From contig JABGXW010000062.1 in assembly GCA_018675575.1 (NCBI GenBank), positions 1 through 34,003 on the forward strand: 34,003 bases of DNA, in the 5' to 3' direction. Below are positions 8,075 to 16,932 of this stretch, piece by piece. This DNA comes from Bacteriovoracaceae bacterium (lineage in GTDB: Bacteria; Bdellovibrionota; Bacteriovoracia; Bacteriovoracales; Bacteriovoracaceae). Numbering within the stretch: the stretch's first letter is position 1; every line of letters begins with the position of its first letter. A program made the translations under genes and the position numbers. The notes under the pieces are model-generated. The model had not been told where the DNA came from, did no database searches, and worked only from the letters and a program-made list of their open reading frames with translations.

Positions 8075-8943
8075 AAATTCTATTTTTATTATTTTTATTA
8101 TTTTCTTCATGCTCTTCTCTTACAACTAATAATAACAAGTTTGTTTCACGTGATATGAAGAAAAGTCTAGAGTTAAATAATAATATCTTTGAGCTTTTAC
8201 GATTTGATTATTCTGCCTTAAAAAATATGATTGACAGAAAATGTTTATCAAAAGATTTCTTTAAAGAAATAGATACGATCAAAAAATTACATAGAAACAA
8301 ACCAAATCCTTTATACCAAGTAGAAATAGGTCTTTGCTTTCAATTAGCAGGAGAGTTCCCAAAAGCTCTTTATTATTACGATCGAGTCCTATCAGGAATC
8401 ATAAAAAATAAGAGACTGAAATCTTCGGTTTATAATAATCTCGGCATAATGTATGGAAAACGTGATCAGTTTGATACCGCATATGGCTATCTTGAAAAGG
8501 CCCTAATAGAAGTCCCAAACAATTTTGTTACAGTCTATAACATGGCATTAATACTAACTTCTGTTGGTCGTTATGATGAGAGTATTTCTCTTATCAATAA
8601 GTTTCAGGGAAATAGTCATGAGCATATTCAATTGACTAAAATACTTGGCGTAGACTATCTTTCCCTAAGCGATATCAATTCATTAGAAGCTAAAGTGGTG
8701 AATAAATTAGACGATAAATTATCTGAGATAATATTCTTACGAGCAGTTATCAAATATGTAAAAACAGGTGACAGCAAAGTTGTATATGAACTCATAAAAG
8801 ATCTTGAAGACTTAAATCCAATCTATCAAGAGTTATATAATAAGCTAGTTAGGATACTAAAAAAGCAAATTAGGGAAGATGAAAAGAAAAGCACTAATGC
8901 TCAATTTTTCAAGTCAGGGGGGAGTCAAATCAATTTCTCTTGA
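8065..8943 (+). CDS. TPR lipoprotein of the gliding-type cluster
   Basis: A 292-residue protein starting at GTG with GAGGAG just upstream. The hydrophobic N-terminus ends in FSSC (Cys16), a lipobox-like site, so it is probably an outer membrane lipoprotein. Residues about 85-190 hold three TPR-like helix pairs (YQVEIGLCFQLAGEFPKALY, then SSVYNNLGIMYGKRDQFDTAYGY and VYNMALILTSVGRYDESISL, the last two matching the TPR consensus well). It overlaps the upstream TPR gene by 10 bases and the downstream gene by 65 bases. By position and fold it corresponds to the TPR lipoprotein (GltE/AglT type) of Myxococcus clusters; the exact orthology is uncertain. Confidence 0.7.
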   Translation: MEIKILFLLFLLFSSCSSLTTNNNKFVSRDMKKSLELNNNIFELLRFDYSALKNMIDRKCLSKDFFKEIDTIKKLHRNKPNPLYQVEIGLCFQLAGEFPKALYYYDRVLSGIIKNKRLKSSVYNNLGIMYGKRDQFDTAYGYLEKALIEVPNNFVTVYNMALILTSVGRYDESISLINKFQGNSHEHIQLTKILGVDYLSLSDINSLEAKVVNKLDDKLSEIIFLRAVIKYVKTGDSKVVYELIKDLEDLNPIYQELYNKLVRILKKQIREDEKKSTNAQFFKSGGSQINFS

Positions 8944-10909
8944 GCAAGGTCCGATCTATCTAGGATCTGCATATCAATGTCAGATCAATTTTGGTACTAA
9001 TAATCCACCAATAAAAGCAGTCATTCAATATTTCGAAGATCCTGAAATGCAATTAACTAAGGTTTTGTTTTCTTCATTAGATCCACAATTAAAATTACAT
9101 TTTAATGATCGGCCATATGATCAAATATTACTCACTCCTGATGAAATCGTTAATATTGAAATTGATCAAATTTCTATCAGTAACTCGGAATTGGTCGGTA
9201 TTACTATTGACCCTTTAGAAAACTTAACCGTTATGGGGCCGCCATCTTTACCCTCTTATAAGCTCCCTGAAGAATTTGTCGCTTATGCTAAGAAAGCAAG
9301 TGTGGAGCCTAATCAGAACGTGGATTCTAAGTCAAAAGAAATTATAGAGCAGAATTTAGAAAAGAGTGTAGCAAAAGTAGATGTTTCGGATCATTCAAAT
9401 GTTGATTATGAAGTTAATGATGGGACTATGGTTTTTAATACTTTATTCAAAGAAGAGAAATTCAAACCAATATTTGAAATCCCATTCTTAGAAGATAGTT
9501 ATCAATTCATTGACTATATTGACCCTGATGATGAGACAGTTGTTCATTTACCTGAAACAGATATTGCAAAAGAAAATAAAGGTAAATCAGTTCATATTAC
9601 TCATTTAAATAATGGTGTTGTTTTAAATGAACAATTCTTCTCAATGGAGTTAAAAAGATTATCTCTCTCGCGGAACAAGTCATCAACAAAATCATTTCAA
9701 GTACATGATCTAGAGGAGAGGTTTACTGAATTTATTTTCATTCAAAATAATAAAGTATTTATAGATGAAATTTCAGGTTTTGAATTTCAAAAATACCATC
9801 CAGAGTCAGGTTTAGATTTAGTTGAAGATCATTCTTATGAACTTGAGTATGAAAATGAAAGGGTTGTTTTCACAAAAGGGACGAGCCAGATAATCGTAAG
9901 AATTACCGATACGCCTCCTGAATTAGAGTCAGGTAATCTCTTTGACCTTGATGATCTATTAATCAAATGTGTCGTCGGACTGTGGGTCATCGTTTCTGTC
10001 CCACTATTAATGGTCATGTTGTTCGTAAATATTGATACTGAGCCAGTTAAAGAAACAAGAGAAATTGTAGTTGTTTACAAACGTAAAAAGGCAGAAGTAG
10101 AGGTTCAAACTATTAAAGTTAAACAAACATCTTCTAAAGCACCTAATAAAGTGATAGTAAATAAAAAGCCTCGATCTACTATTACTATAAATTCGAAAAA
10201 GAAAAATATTAAAAAAATAGTAAAAGAAAAGAAAATTTTAACAAAGAATACGAAGATAGTTAAACGCAAAAAGACTAAGGTTATTGCTAAAAATTCTGCT
10301 CCTAGAAAAGTTAAAACAGTCAAATCGTATACCTTTAATACTGCTTCAATGATTAAATCGGTTAGATCAAGGCCTACAAGTACAGCGAAAGATATAGACT
10401 CTGTAAACTCATCATTTAATGAAGTCGTAGGAAAGAGTAAATATAAAATGAAAGAAGGCATAAAAAGTCTCGATGCTAAAAGAAGCAAAGTCACCAATTA
10501 TGGTAAAAATAGCATCAAGGGGCTTAAATCTACTTTTGGAGTGAGGGGAATTTCTTCAAAAACCAATACAACTACCTCTTATCAAAAGACATCAACAAAA
10601 ATTCTTGGAGCTGTAGATCCTGAGCTCATTAGGAAATTATTGCGTGAATACATTCCTCATTTTAGACATTGCTATCAAAAAGAGCTTATTCGAAATCCAA
10701 ACCTTAGTGGGATTTTCGACTTAGACTTTCAAATTACTTCTAAAGGTAGAGGTTCTTCACTTAGAATCACTAATAGCAAAACTAGATTTACAAATAACGG
10801 GCTAGGATGTCTAAAATCAGTTATTAAGAAAATTAAGTTCCCTCGTCCAAGAGGTGGTGGCACTGTTGATGTTGTTCAGCCACTTAACTTTTACTCACAA
10901 ATATTATAA
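8879..10909 (+). CDS. FHA-like, single-TM, AgmX/PglI C-terminal domain protein (GltG/GltJ-like)
   Basis: A 676-residue envelope-spanning protein. Residues 1-110 look like a degenerate FHA domain (GPIYLGS in place of the usual GR/S motif). A second beta-rich region follows, then one TM helix near 361-384 (CVVGLWVIVSVPLLMVMLF). Next is a Lys-rich periplasmic stretch (about 390-480) and a C-terminal domain (about 577-676) with the AgmX/PglI-type pattern: DPELIRKLLREYIPHFRHCY, then NPNLSGIFDLDFQITSKGRG and a final PLNFY. This is the layout of Myxococcus GltG, a TonB-like link from cytoplasm to periplasm. The ATG at 8879 fits the expected first FHA strand. It is the last gene of the operon. Confidence 0.8.
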   Translation: MKRKALMLNFSSQGGVKSISLEQGPIYLGSAYQCQINFGTNNPPIKAVIQYFEDPEMQLTKVLFSSLDPQLKLHFNDRPYDQILLTPDEIVNIEIDQISISNSELVGITIDPLENLTVMGPPSLPSYKLPEEFVAYAKKASVEPNQNVDSKSKEIIEQNLEKSVAKVDVSDHSNVDYEVNDGTMVFNTLFKEEKFKPIFEIPFLEDSYQFIDYIDPDDETVVHLPETDIAKENKGKSVHITHLNNGVVLNEQFFSMELKRLSLSRNKSSTKSFQVHDLEERFTEFIFIQNNKVFIDEISGFEFQKYHPESGLDLVEDHSYELEYENERVVFTKGTSQIIVRITDTPPELESGNLFDLDDLLIKCVVGLWVIVSVPLLMVMLFVNIDTEPVKETREIVVVYKRKKAEVEVQTIKVKQTSSKAPNKVIVNKKPRSTITINSKKKNIKKIVKEKKILTKNTKIVKRKKTKVIAKNSAPRKVKTVKSYTFNTASMIKSVRSRPTSTAKDIDSVNSSFNEVVGKSKYKMKEGIKSLDAKRSKVTNYGKNSIKGLKSTFGVRGISSKTNTTTSYQKTSTKILGAVDPELIRKLLREYIPHFRHCYQKELIRNPNLSGIFDLDFQITSKGRGSSLRITNSKTRFTNNGLGCLKSVIKKIKFPRPRGGGTVDVVQPLNFYSQIL

Positions 10910-10955
10910 TAGAAGCACGACCTTGGTCCTTTGAACGGGTAATTAGAATAGGTAC

Positions 10956-10980
10956 GATTCAAGTCTCTCTCCGAGCACCA
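10956..10980 (+). other. tRNA 3'-end-like fragment
   Basis: GATTCAAGTCTCTCTCCGAGCACCA resembles the T-loop to CCA tail of a tRNA, particularly class II tRNAs such as tRNA-Leu. The matching 5' acceptor strand (GCTCGGA) and the 5' half of the T-stem are absent upstream, so this is not a functional tRNA. It could be a decayed remnant or chance. No terminator is clear for the operon ending at 10909. Confidence 0.2.
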
Positions 10981-11010
10981 ATTATTTCTAAATTTAATCT
11001 ATAATCATTA

Positions 11011-11190
11011 TTAACAGTCAATATGAGAATTTAAGTTACAAAGCTCTTTGCGAACATCATTCGCATCTGAAATTGATTCATAATCTCCCGCTTCACATGC
11101 CATTGTAGTATAACTTGAATTTTGTTGCTTTTTATAACAAGCATCTCTTCCCACACTTTCCAAAAAACAAAACTTCTCAGGAAAAATCAT
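11011..11190 (-). CDS. Small Cys-containing hypothetical protein (59 aa) or gene remnant
   Basis: An open frame from an ATG at 11190 to a TAA at 11011 encodes 59 residues with five cysteines (8, 18, 32, 51, 59) and protein-like composition (MACEAGDYESISDANDVRKE). There is no signal peptide and no recognisable ribosome site before the ATG, and an in-frame stop lies 18 bases upstream. It starts 38 bases after the stop of the tri-haem lipoprotein gene and could be the last gene of that operon, or the decayed 3' end of a longer secreted protein. I do not recognise its family. Confidence 0.4.
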   Translation of the reverse strand: MIFPEKFCFLESVGRDACYKKQQNSSYTTMACEAGDYESISDANDVRKELCNLNSHIDC

Positions 11191-11228
11191 ATTGGAAAAG
11201 AGGTGTTAGGCGCCGAACATAAGGTTCT

Positions 11229-14200
11229 TTATGGTTGTCTTGCTGCATCTTCAGCCGCAATCCAATTTAATATAATTTGTCTATAGTCAGATTTTATGGA
11301 CTCAAGCTGCTCAACCATTTGTGTAGGAGTATAGGGAACTGTGTAAACCTTGTCACCATTAGTGTCTGTCACAATATTATTTCCTGATTTTTGTACTTTG
11401 ATGTCTAAAGATCTATTACCTAAATTGGTGGATGCATTAGTTGGTATAAAGGTGTTATAGCGGCTTCTCGAATTTTCATTAAAAGTACCAATCTGAATAT
11501 CATCAGCTTCAGATCGAATTTCTCCTATTAACTCCTCATGTACAAAAGGCTCATAATACGCGTATGTTGAGAGGTCAGGAATTGCATCGTATTGAATTCT
11601 TCTAATTTGGCCCATAAAGCTCCGAGCTTTGTCTTTAGCTGCAGTATTGTTATTATTCCAATTACTATTTAGACTTAAATCTGCGACCGAATAGGTGGAG
11701 AAATAGCCTCCTGGGAACCATTTAGAGAAGAAGTCACCATCATCACCATTTACTTGATTTCTTATTTGTCCATCTAAAATCCTCGATCCATTATCAGGGT
11801 CGTATTGTATGACTGACTTTAGATCAGTGGCATATTGTAATTGCTCCATAAAAAAGAGCTTAGGATGAACACCAGAGCCATCAATTCCTCTTATCAGTAA
11901 TGAATCAGCATAGTTTTCATAATCAACTCTACTCAACGCTTGTGAGCATAGAATTTCTGGATAATCAAATGTCGTCATCTTAAAATACGGATGGGTATCA
12001 TCATGGCAAGTCATGCATTGATAAAATTGAGGGTTATTAACATTATTTCTTCGTATGCCTGGAAAATCGTCTAAGTACTCTTCTAATCCGTCGTCATACT
12101 TTAGAATCAGTCGCGCATTCCTTAGAATCGGTTTTACTGTGTCCATAAAAAGGTCTAACTCTTTACATCTTCTTCCATCGATAATAAATGGAGCCGCTCC
12201 TCTAGGGTCAACTTCTGTTAACACATCATTAGTTTGTTGAAGTATATCGAAGTTAAAATGAAACGTATCTACTTCTGGTCCATTTTGCTGAAGGGTTACT
12301 AATGGAGCATAAGTTAGAATCTTATCATCACCTGCTGATACATTTATTGTCGTCCAGGAAGAGTCTGCAAAGACTGTTGTACCATTGATAAAGACTTTTA
12401 TATTGCTTACTCTTAGATTTTTGTTCGGAGAGTAAAATCTAGGATTTCTAAAGATATAATTTTGTCCGCCTAATGCTTCTTTCACTTCAACACGGAAAAA
12501 AGCAGACCCTGTCGGTAGACCAACTTGTGAAGAGATATCATAAGAGAGCAGTCTTCTTTCATAATCTGAGATATTGTTTTCGTCTCTTGCACGAAGATCA
12601 GGCTGGAAATCCAAGATGTCATCATGATCTTTAACTCTATCAACAGCAACAATATCAATTTTAGTATTAACATTTCTTTCAAATATTTGGAGAGTGTAGT
12701 TTTTTCCAGTTTCGAGATACCAATAATCTCTATCATCTGCGATGATTCTAGGGTCGCCATTACTATCTAATTTAATTTCTCCTAATGAATCTAAATCAGG
12801 TAACTCATTATCTCTTCCAGGTGTAAACCAAGTCCAGTCATCATAATCATCTAGATTATATGTCGTACAGGTACTTGAATTAGAATTAGGATTATTTATA
12901 CCATCAAACCTTTCAAGAGGAGTATTTCCGTCTAACAGTCGAATTGAAATTGAATTTGAAACTCCATTACCTGCCTTTACTTTTGTCCAAACATTATAAT
13001 ATCCAGTTTCATTGACATAGAAGTTATATTCAAGTTCTCCAGGGGTTCGCTGTGCCTCTGTCATAACTGTGTATTGCTGATTATTACTTGTAGCTGCACT
13101 TGCAATATTATTAGTATTCCATGTATTGATTGCACTCACAAAAGCTGTTTCAATACTTGGGCAAAGCGCGGCATTTTCATTATCGTTGGTTCCATTGCAG
13201 TTATGAACCATGAAAGCTTCTCCAGTATTAAATGTCTTTCGAAAAGAACTAAGAGGAGTCGTAAAGTTGATGAGATCATCTCCCATCAATGCGTTGAATG
13301 CGGTAATAGAAATTCCATCAGCAAATGGAACTCGAGCAGTATCTGAGGTGTTATGACAATTAGCGCAGGCTGCAGTGGTTAGAACTGTATGTAAAGAGTT
13401 TTGAAAGTTCTCTAAATTGTCTTCAACAGCTAACTGATTTGAACCGGCGGTATATAAGGCACGTAAATTTAATCTTGAACCATTATTATCTATAGGGAAT
13501 GTTATATCACTAGTTTCAGTAAAAGTATTTCCATTAAAGGAATAAAAACGAGTAGACCAATCATCTCCTGCTAATCTGGCATTTCCTGGTTCATAGAGAT
13601 GAGCATAGATATCCATTCTCCTAAATGCTTGTCCTGCTGCTAATTCAATTTCAGAACCTTCAACAAAGCCTGTTCCCGCATTATTTACTTTTAAAATGTC
13701 TAGTGAATTGTCATAGTCTAACATTACTCCGTCATCAATCGTACCGGGTGTAATCTCAACATCTTGAGTGTCTGGTCCGCAGCCTTCACTTGGACATGCT
13801 TCAACTTGAAGTTCCATCGCACCATAAAGAGAAAGAAACTGAGTAAGATCCATTCCGATGATATTGTTGTATGGATTATTACTTTGGGAGGCGGAAGTAA
13901 GGTTTTCCCAGATGACTTTAAATAGGACTGACTTTCGATAATCGGTTGCAGCTGTTGCTGAGAAAGAACCTATTTCGATATTATTAAGGATTTGTTTTGT
14001 CGTTAATTGTGTTTGTGGCGGAGCGAATAATTGCTGTAAAGATAAGGTTCCACCGTTCAAATCAGGTATCAAAGCAGTTGGAGTTTCTTTATAATCTCCT
14101 GCTGTATCAAAAACATCATCACGTTTTGTAAAATATGGAAGAATTTTAAACCCTAAGTAATCTAAGTCATCACCTTCAAGTTGAAGGTTGTATTCGTTAG

Positions 14201-15251
14201 CTCCAAGTGTACCAACAGTTGAAATTTTAATTGCTCCTGTAAACCTTTGACTAGAACTAAGTTCAACATTGTCTACATCGAAATTTTCATCTGCTAAGGC
14301 AACATCAGCAAGCTGAAGAAAATCAGAGTCACCAGATGCTTGGCCATTAGACCAGCCAGTGAGTCTCTTGGCATATTCCATTCTCTTATCTGGGCGAATG
14401 AGTAAAGCTCGGAGTGCTATAGAAAATGGTCTATGACCATCTTTTATATTTAGATTTGTACTAGGAGTTGTTTGGCCGGTATTAATATGAGTCGCCTCTT
14501 CGTTAATTCTATAAGGACCACTAATAGAATTATTTAAATCTGCTTGGCCTATTACTTTACAGGCATCTCCTCCCTTGTCGATAGTTGCGACTCTAGATGC
14601 TGCAGTTGTTGGATTGACGCTAGGAGGTCTTGTCAGAGTATATTTTGAATTAGATGCTTTTCCATCGAGGTCAATTTCAAAGCGACCGATCATAGTTTGT
14701 GGAAATTCTCCCTGTTCAGCTTCTAACATGACTGTTCCAAATTCAATTTGCGCAGGAAAAGGTATTTGAGCGTTAAATGGCAATGCACTTGTCGCGACAC
14801 CTCCAACAATTCCTGCCCCAGCTATAGAAACCCATTCATTGATTTTAGCTAAGACTAAAGCTGCTGCAGTTGCGCAGTTACCATCAAAACAATTATGTTG
14901 GTCATTTAATAATCTAAGATAAATTCTTGAAGTAGTTGGAGTAGAAAGAGAAACTTTTTTACCTGTCTCAACCATAATGTTATAGGCAGTTGTAACGTCA
15001 TCTGATAAAAACTTTATATTCGGTCCATCTTCACCATGACAGGCGCCGCAAGTTTTAGATCTTAAAAGAGGATAGACTGTTGACTGAAAGGCAAGAATGG
15101 AAGCGGCTTTATTAAATTGTGATCCAGGAATAGCGGAATTTGATATTTCTTCAAATTCTAATTCCGACATACTTCCGCCCATTTGAGGAAGACAGGAACT
15201 TACAAATATTAATAATCCAATGAGTAATATATTGCATACTAATCTTCTCAT
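11229..15251 (-). CDS. Large tri-haem c-type cytochrome lipoprotein
   Basis: From the ATG at 15251 (GGGGA 5 bases upstream) the protein is 1340 residues and begins MRRLVCNILLIGLLIFVSSC, a lipoprotein signal with Cys20 as anchor. A longer TTG start at 15287 would put 12 residues before the signal and overlap the upstream gene. Three CxxCH haem sites are visible: Cys68-His72 (CGACH), Cys629-His633 (CANCH) and Cys1079-His1083 (CMTCH), about 450-560 residues apart. Beta-rich segments lie between them; one after the second haem (GYYNVWTKV) resembles a carbohydrate-binding-type jelly roll, with low certainty. It resembles Planctomycete-type cytochrome modules that travel with DUF1501 proteins. It is probably surface- or periplasm-anchored and redox active; the substrate is unknown. 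Confidence 0.7.
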   Translation of the reverse strand: MRRLVCNILLIGLLIFVSSCLPQMGGSMSELEFEEISNSAIPGSQFNKAASILAFQSTVYPLLRSKTCGACHGEDGPNIKFLSDDVTTAYNIMVETGKKVSLSTPTTSRIYLRLLNDQHNCFDGNCATAAALVLAKINEWVSIAGAGIVGGVATSALPFNAQIPFPAQIEFGTVMLEAEQGEFPQTMIGRFEIDLDGKASNSKYTLTRPPSVNPTTAASRVATIDKGGDACKVIGQADLNNSISGPYRINEEATHINTGQTTPSTNLNIKDGHRPFSIALRALLIRPDKRMEYAKRLTGWSNGQASGDSDFLQLADVALADENFDVDNVELSSSQRFTGAIKISTVGTLGANEYNLQLEGDDLDYLGFKILPYFTKRDDVFDTAGDYKETPTALIPDLNGGTLSLQQLFAPPQTQLTTKQILNNIEIGSFSATAATDYRKSVLFKVIWENLTSASQSNNPYNNIIGMDLTQFLSLYGAMELQVEACPSEGCGPDTQDVEITPGTIDDGVMLDYDNSLDILKVNNAGTGFVEGSEIELAAGQAFRRMDIYAHLYEPGNARLAGDDWSTRFYSFNGNTFTETSDITFPIDNNGSRLNLRALYTAGSNQLAVEDNLENFQNSLHTVLTTAACANCHNTSDTARVPFADGISITAFNALMGDDLINFTTPLSSFRKTFNTGEAFMVHNCNGTNDNENAALCPSIETAFVSAINTWNTNNIASAATSNNQQYTVMTEAQRTPGELEYNFYVNETGYYNVWTKVKAGNGVSNSISIRLLDGNTPLERFDGINNPNSNSSTCTTYNLDDYDDWTWFTPGRDNELPDLDSLGEIKLDSNGDPRIIADDRDYWYLETGKNYTLQIFERNVNTKIDIVAVDRVKDHDDILDFQPDLRARDENNISDYERRLLSYDISSQVGLPTGSAFFRVEVKEALGGQNYIFRNPRFYSPNKNLRVSNIKVFINGTTVFADSSWTTINVSAGDDKILTYAPLVTLQQNGPEVDTFHFNFDILQQTNDVLTEVDPRGAAPFIIDGRRCKELDLFMDTVKPILRNARLILKYDDGLEEYLDDFPGIRRNNVNNPQFYQCMTCHDDTHPYFKMTTFDYPEILCSQALSRVDYENYADSLLIRGIDGSGVHPKLFFMEQLQYATDLKSVIQYDPDNGSRILDGQIRNQVNGDDGDFFSKWFPGGYFSTYSVADLSLNSNWNNNNTAAKDKARSFMGQIRRIQYDAIPDLSTYAYYEPFVHEELIGEIRSEADDIQIGTFNENSRSRYNTFIPTNASTNLGNRSLDIKVQKSGNNIVTDTNGDKVYTVPYTPTQMVEQLESIKSDYRQIILNWIAAEDAARQP

Positions 15252-15279
15252 TTTATTCCCCATATGCTTAATGATTTCG

Positions 15280-16887
15280 CTAAGCAACTAACGACTTAAA
15301 TCTAATAATTTCTGCAGCATCGTCTAGAGATGTCTCAGTCGGAAATATTGTATTCCATTTAAGGACTACGTCAGCTACGACAGCTTGATCCCCAACAGCT
15401 GTAGACATGCAGGCCATATAATTTAAAATAACAGCTTTCCAAATTTGTTCAGTAGAAGCTGCAACACTGGATGAACTGGTATTTATTCCACCAGCTTTAT
15501 TGAAATATCCAATTTGTCTTGTCTTTTGATTTCCTTGATTGTTGTCTAGAATAAGGGCACCGTTAATATCTCTATCATGACCATGTTTATAGACTAAGCA
15601 AAGTTGCGCCGATCTCGTTCCAGAGTCGTTTGTCCAGATAACTCTTTCTGCACCTTCAGGGCTTGTGTCAATTGTTCCACCCGTTGCGCCTCCAACACCA
15701 CCATCTGTATAAAGATGAATAAATAAATTCTGTCCTTTAAGTGCAGCTAACTTCACACATTTACCAATATAGCGGCCAATTTGTTTGTCTTTATTTTGTC
15801 CAGAAGAGGCTGATCCATTATGATAATCACAACCGCCAACTGTAAATGATCCTACGCCTGCAATTCTATTGGTAACTAAACTTGCCACTGAAGCAATATC
15901 TTCATCATCAACATCACTCCCCGTCCCTCCAAAAGCAGCTTGAAGCTGACCTAATTGAGCAGGATTATTCACTGGATTTAGCGATGCAGGTGAAAACTGA
16001 TCAAATAATTCTTTTGTACCCTGTTGAGCGTTCATGAGGGCCTGCATATTTTGTTGTTGATTGACAAATGTATCTAATCTATTTTGACTAAGGTTTATGA
16101 TTTTATTTAAAAACCCTTTGACTCTAGCGGTTCCTCCGGTATTGGCCGCATCAAGAAATGAATTATTCATTATGCTTGATCCAAGACTTAATAATCCTGA
16201 GGCCTCTGTGAACTGAGTAATACGAGAAGAGCGTAATTCTGATTTTATTTGAGTTGAAACAGCTGGTGATCTTGCACCTGTATCAGAGTTAGTCCCACCA
16301 ATGAGCTGAATCAATTGTCCATGTGATCCTGCCCGGTTCGCTTGAAAGGCAGCATTAATTGGATTGGAATTTGAATCGTCTCCAGAACGAGCACAGATGA
16401 TAATTCCATCCATTGATTTTCTATAATCAGGATCCGTGGCCGTTGCAGGAGTTAACATTTCTTGGAGACCAGCAAGAAGACCTGAAGTTGAATGATAAAC
16501 TAGACCATAGGTTGTATTTAACATACCAGGTTTAGAAGGATGCTGTTCTGCAGACAGTCCTAGACGAATATAATCTGTCATACTCATCCCGGCACCGAAA
16601 TTGACTTGAGACTGATCAGGATCCATTCCTACCATTGCATTTCCACCAGCGATATTCATTCCCCCCGCTCCTTCAAAAGAAAGAAAAGGAACGCCACAAT
16701 CTGCAATATTTGAGCATTGCTGTGCCATTAATTTGGGAGAGTTTAATAGAACTGTAGGAACTAATGCCATTGTACTTAATCCCATAATACCAGAAGCAAG
16801 AAAATCTCTCCTATTTGAAGGTATTTTATGATCATCAAATATATGAACTCCTAGATCCGATAAATTCTTTAATTTCTTTTTGCTCAT
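15280..16887 (-). CDS. Tat-exported DUF1501-like protein
   Basis: A 535-residue protein with a twin-arginine signal: SNRRDFLASG (Arg26-Arg27), then a hydrophobic stretch and a cleavage region near LMAQQ. The body is Gly/Ser/Asn-rich. Near its middle-to-end it has a block CDYHNGSASSGQNKDKQIG followed by LFIHLYTDGGVGG, which recalls DUF1501-type proteins (alkaline-phosphatase/sulfatase-like fold) that are often encoded beside haem-binding PSCyt/DUF1588 proteins. Tat export implies folding in the cytoplasm, possibly with a cofactor. AAGGA lies 7 bases before the ATG. It is third in a four-gene operon. The family call is moderate and no enzymatic activity can be assigned. Confidence 0.6.
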   Translation of the reverse strand: MSKKKLKNLSDLGVHIFDDHKIPSNRRDFLASGIMGLSTMALVPTVLLNSPKLMAQQCSNIADCGVPFLSFEGAGGMNIAGGNAMVGMDPDQSQVNFGAGMSMTDYIRLGLSAEQHPSKPGMLNTTYGLVYHSTSGLLAGLQEMLTPATATDPDYRKSMDGIIICARSGDDSNSNPINAAFQANRAGSHGQLIQLIGGTNSDTGARSPAVSTQIKSELRSSRITQFTEASGLLSLGSSIMNNSFLDAANTGGTARVKGFLNKIINLSQNRLDTFVNQQQNMQALMNAQQGTKELFDQFSPASLNPVNNPAQLGQLQAAFGGTGSDVDDEDIASVASLVTNRIAGVGSFTVGGCDYHNGSASSGQNKDKQIGRYIGKCVKLAALKGQNLFIHLYTDGGVGGATGGTIDTSPEGAERVIWTNDSGTRSAQLCLVYKHGHDRDINGALILDNNQGNQKTRQIGYFNKAGGINTSSSSVAASTEQIWKAVILNYMACMSTAVGDQAVVADVVLKWNTIFPTETSLDDAAEIIRFKSLVA

Positions 16888-16932
16888 GGGATGATCCTTA
16901 ATTAATTATAATTTGTTAATATCTATGTTTTT

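Noticed and set aside
8918-8943. GGGGGGAG followed by in-frame ATT at 8933 as start of the FHA-like gene
   Set aside because: The upstream ATG at 8879 supplies the expected first FHA strand, so the motif is most likely chance; this also lowers the weight of other SD-ATT cases.
10105-10497. Minus-strand 130-residue hydrophobic frame
   Set aside because: It lies inside the Lys-rich part of the GltG-like gene; hydrophobic antisense of Lys codons is a common shadow.
10900-10980. Intact tRNA gene
   Set aside because: No 5' acceptor, D-arm or T-stem partner could be found; only a 3' tail-like stretch remains.
11200-11222. GTTAGGCGCCGAAC near-palindrome as terminator of the haem operon
   Set aside because: It has no loop and no T-run; only a short palindrome, so a terminator cannot be supported.
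12482-12760. Second frame within the tri-haem lipoprotein gene
   Set aside because: A same-strand shadow with no ribosome site; the main frame is continuous and carries the haem motifs.
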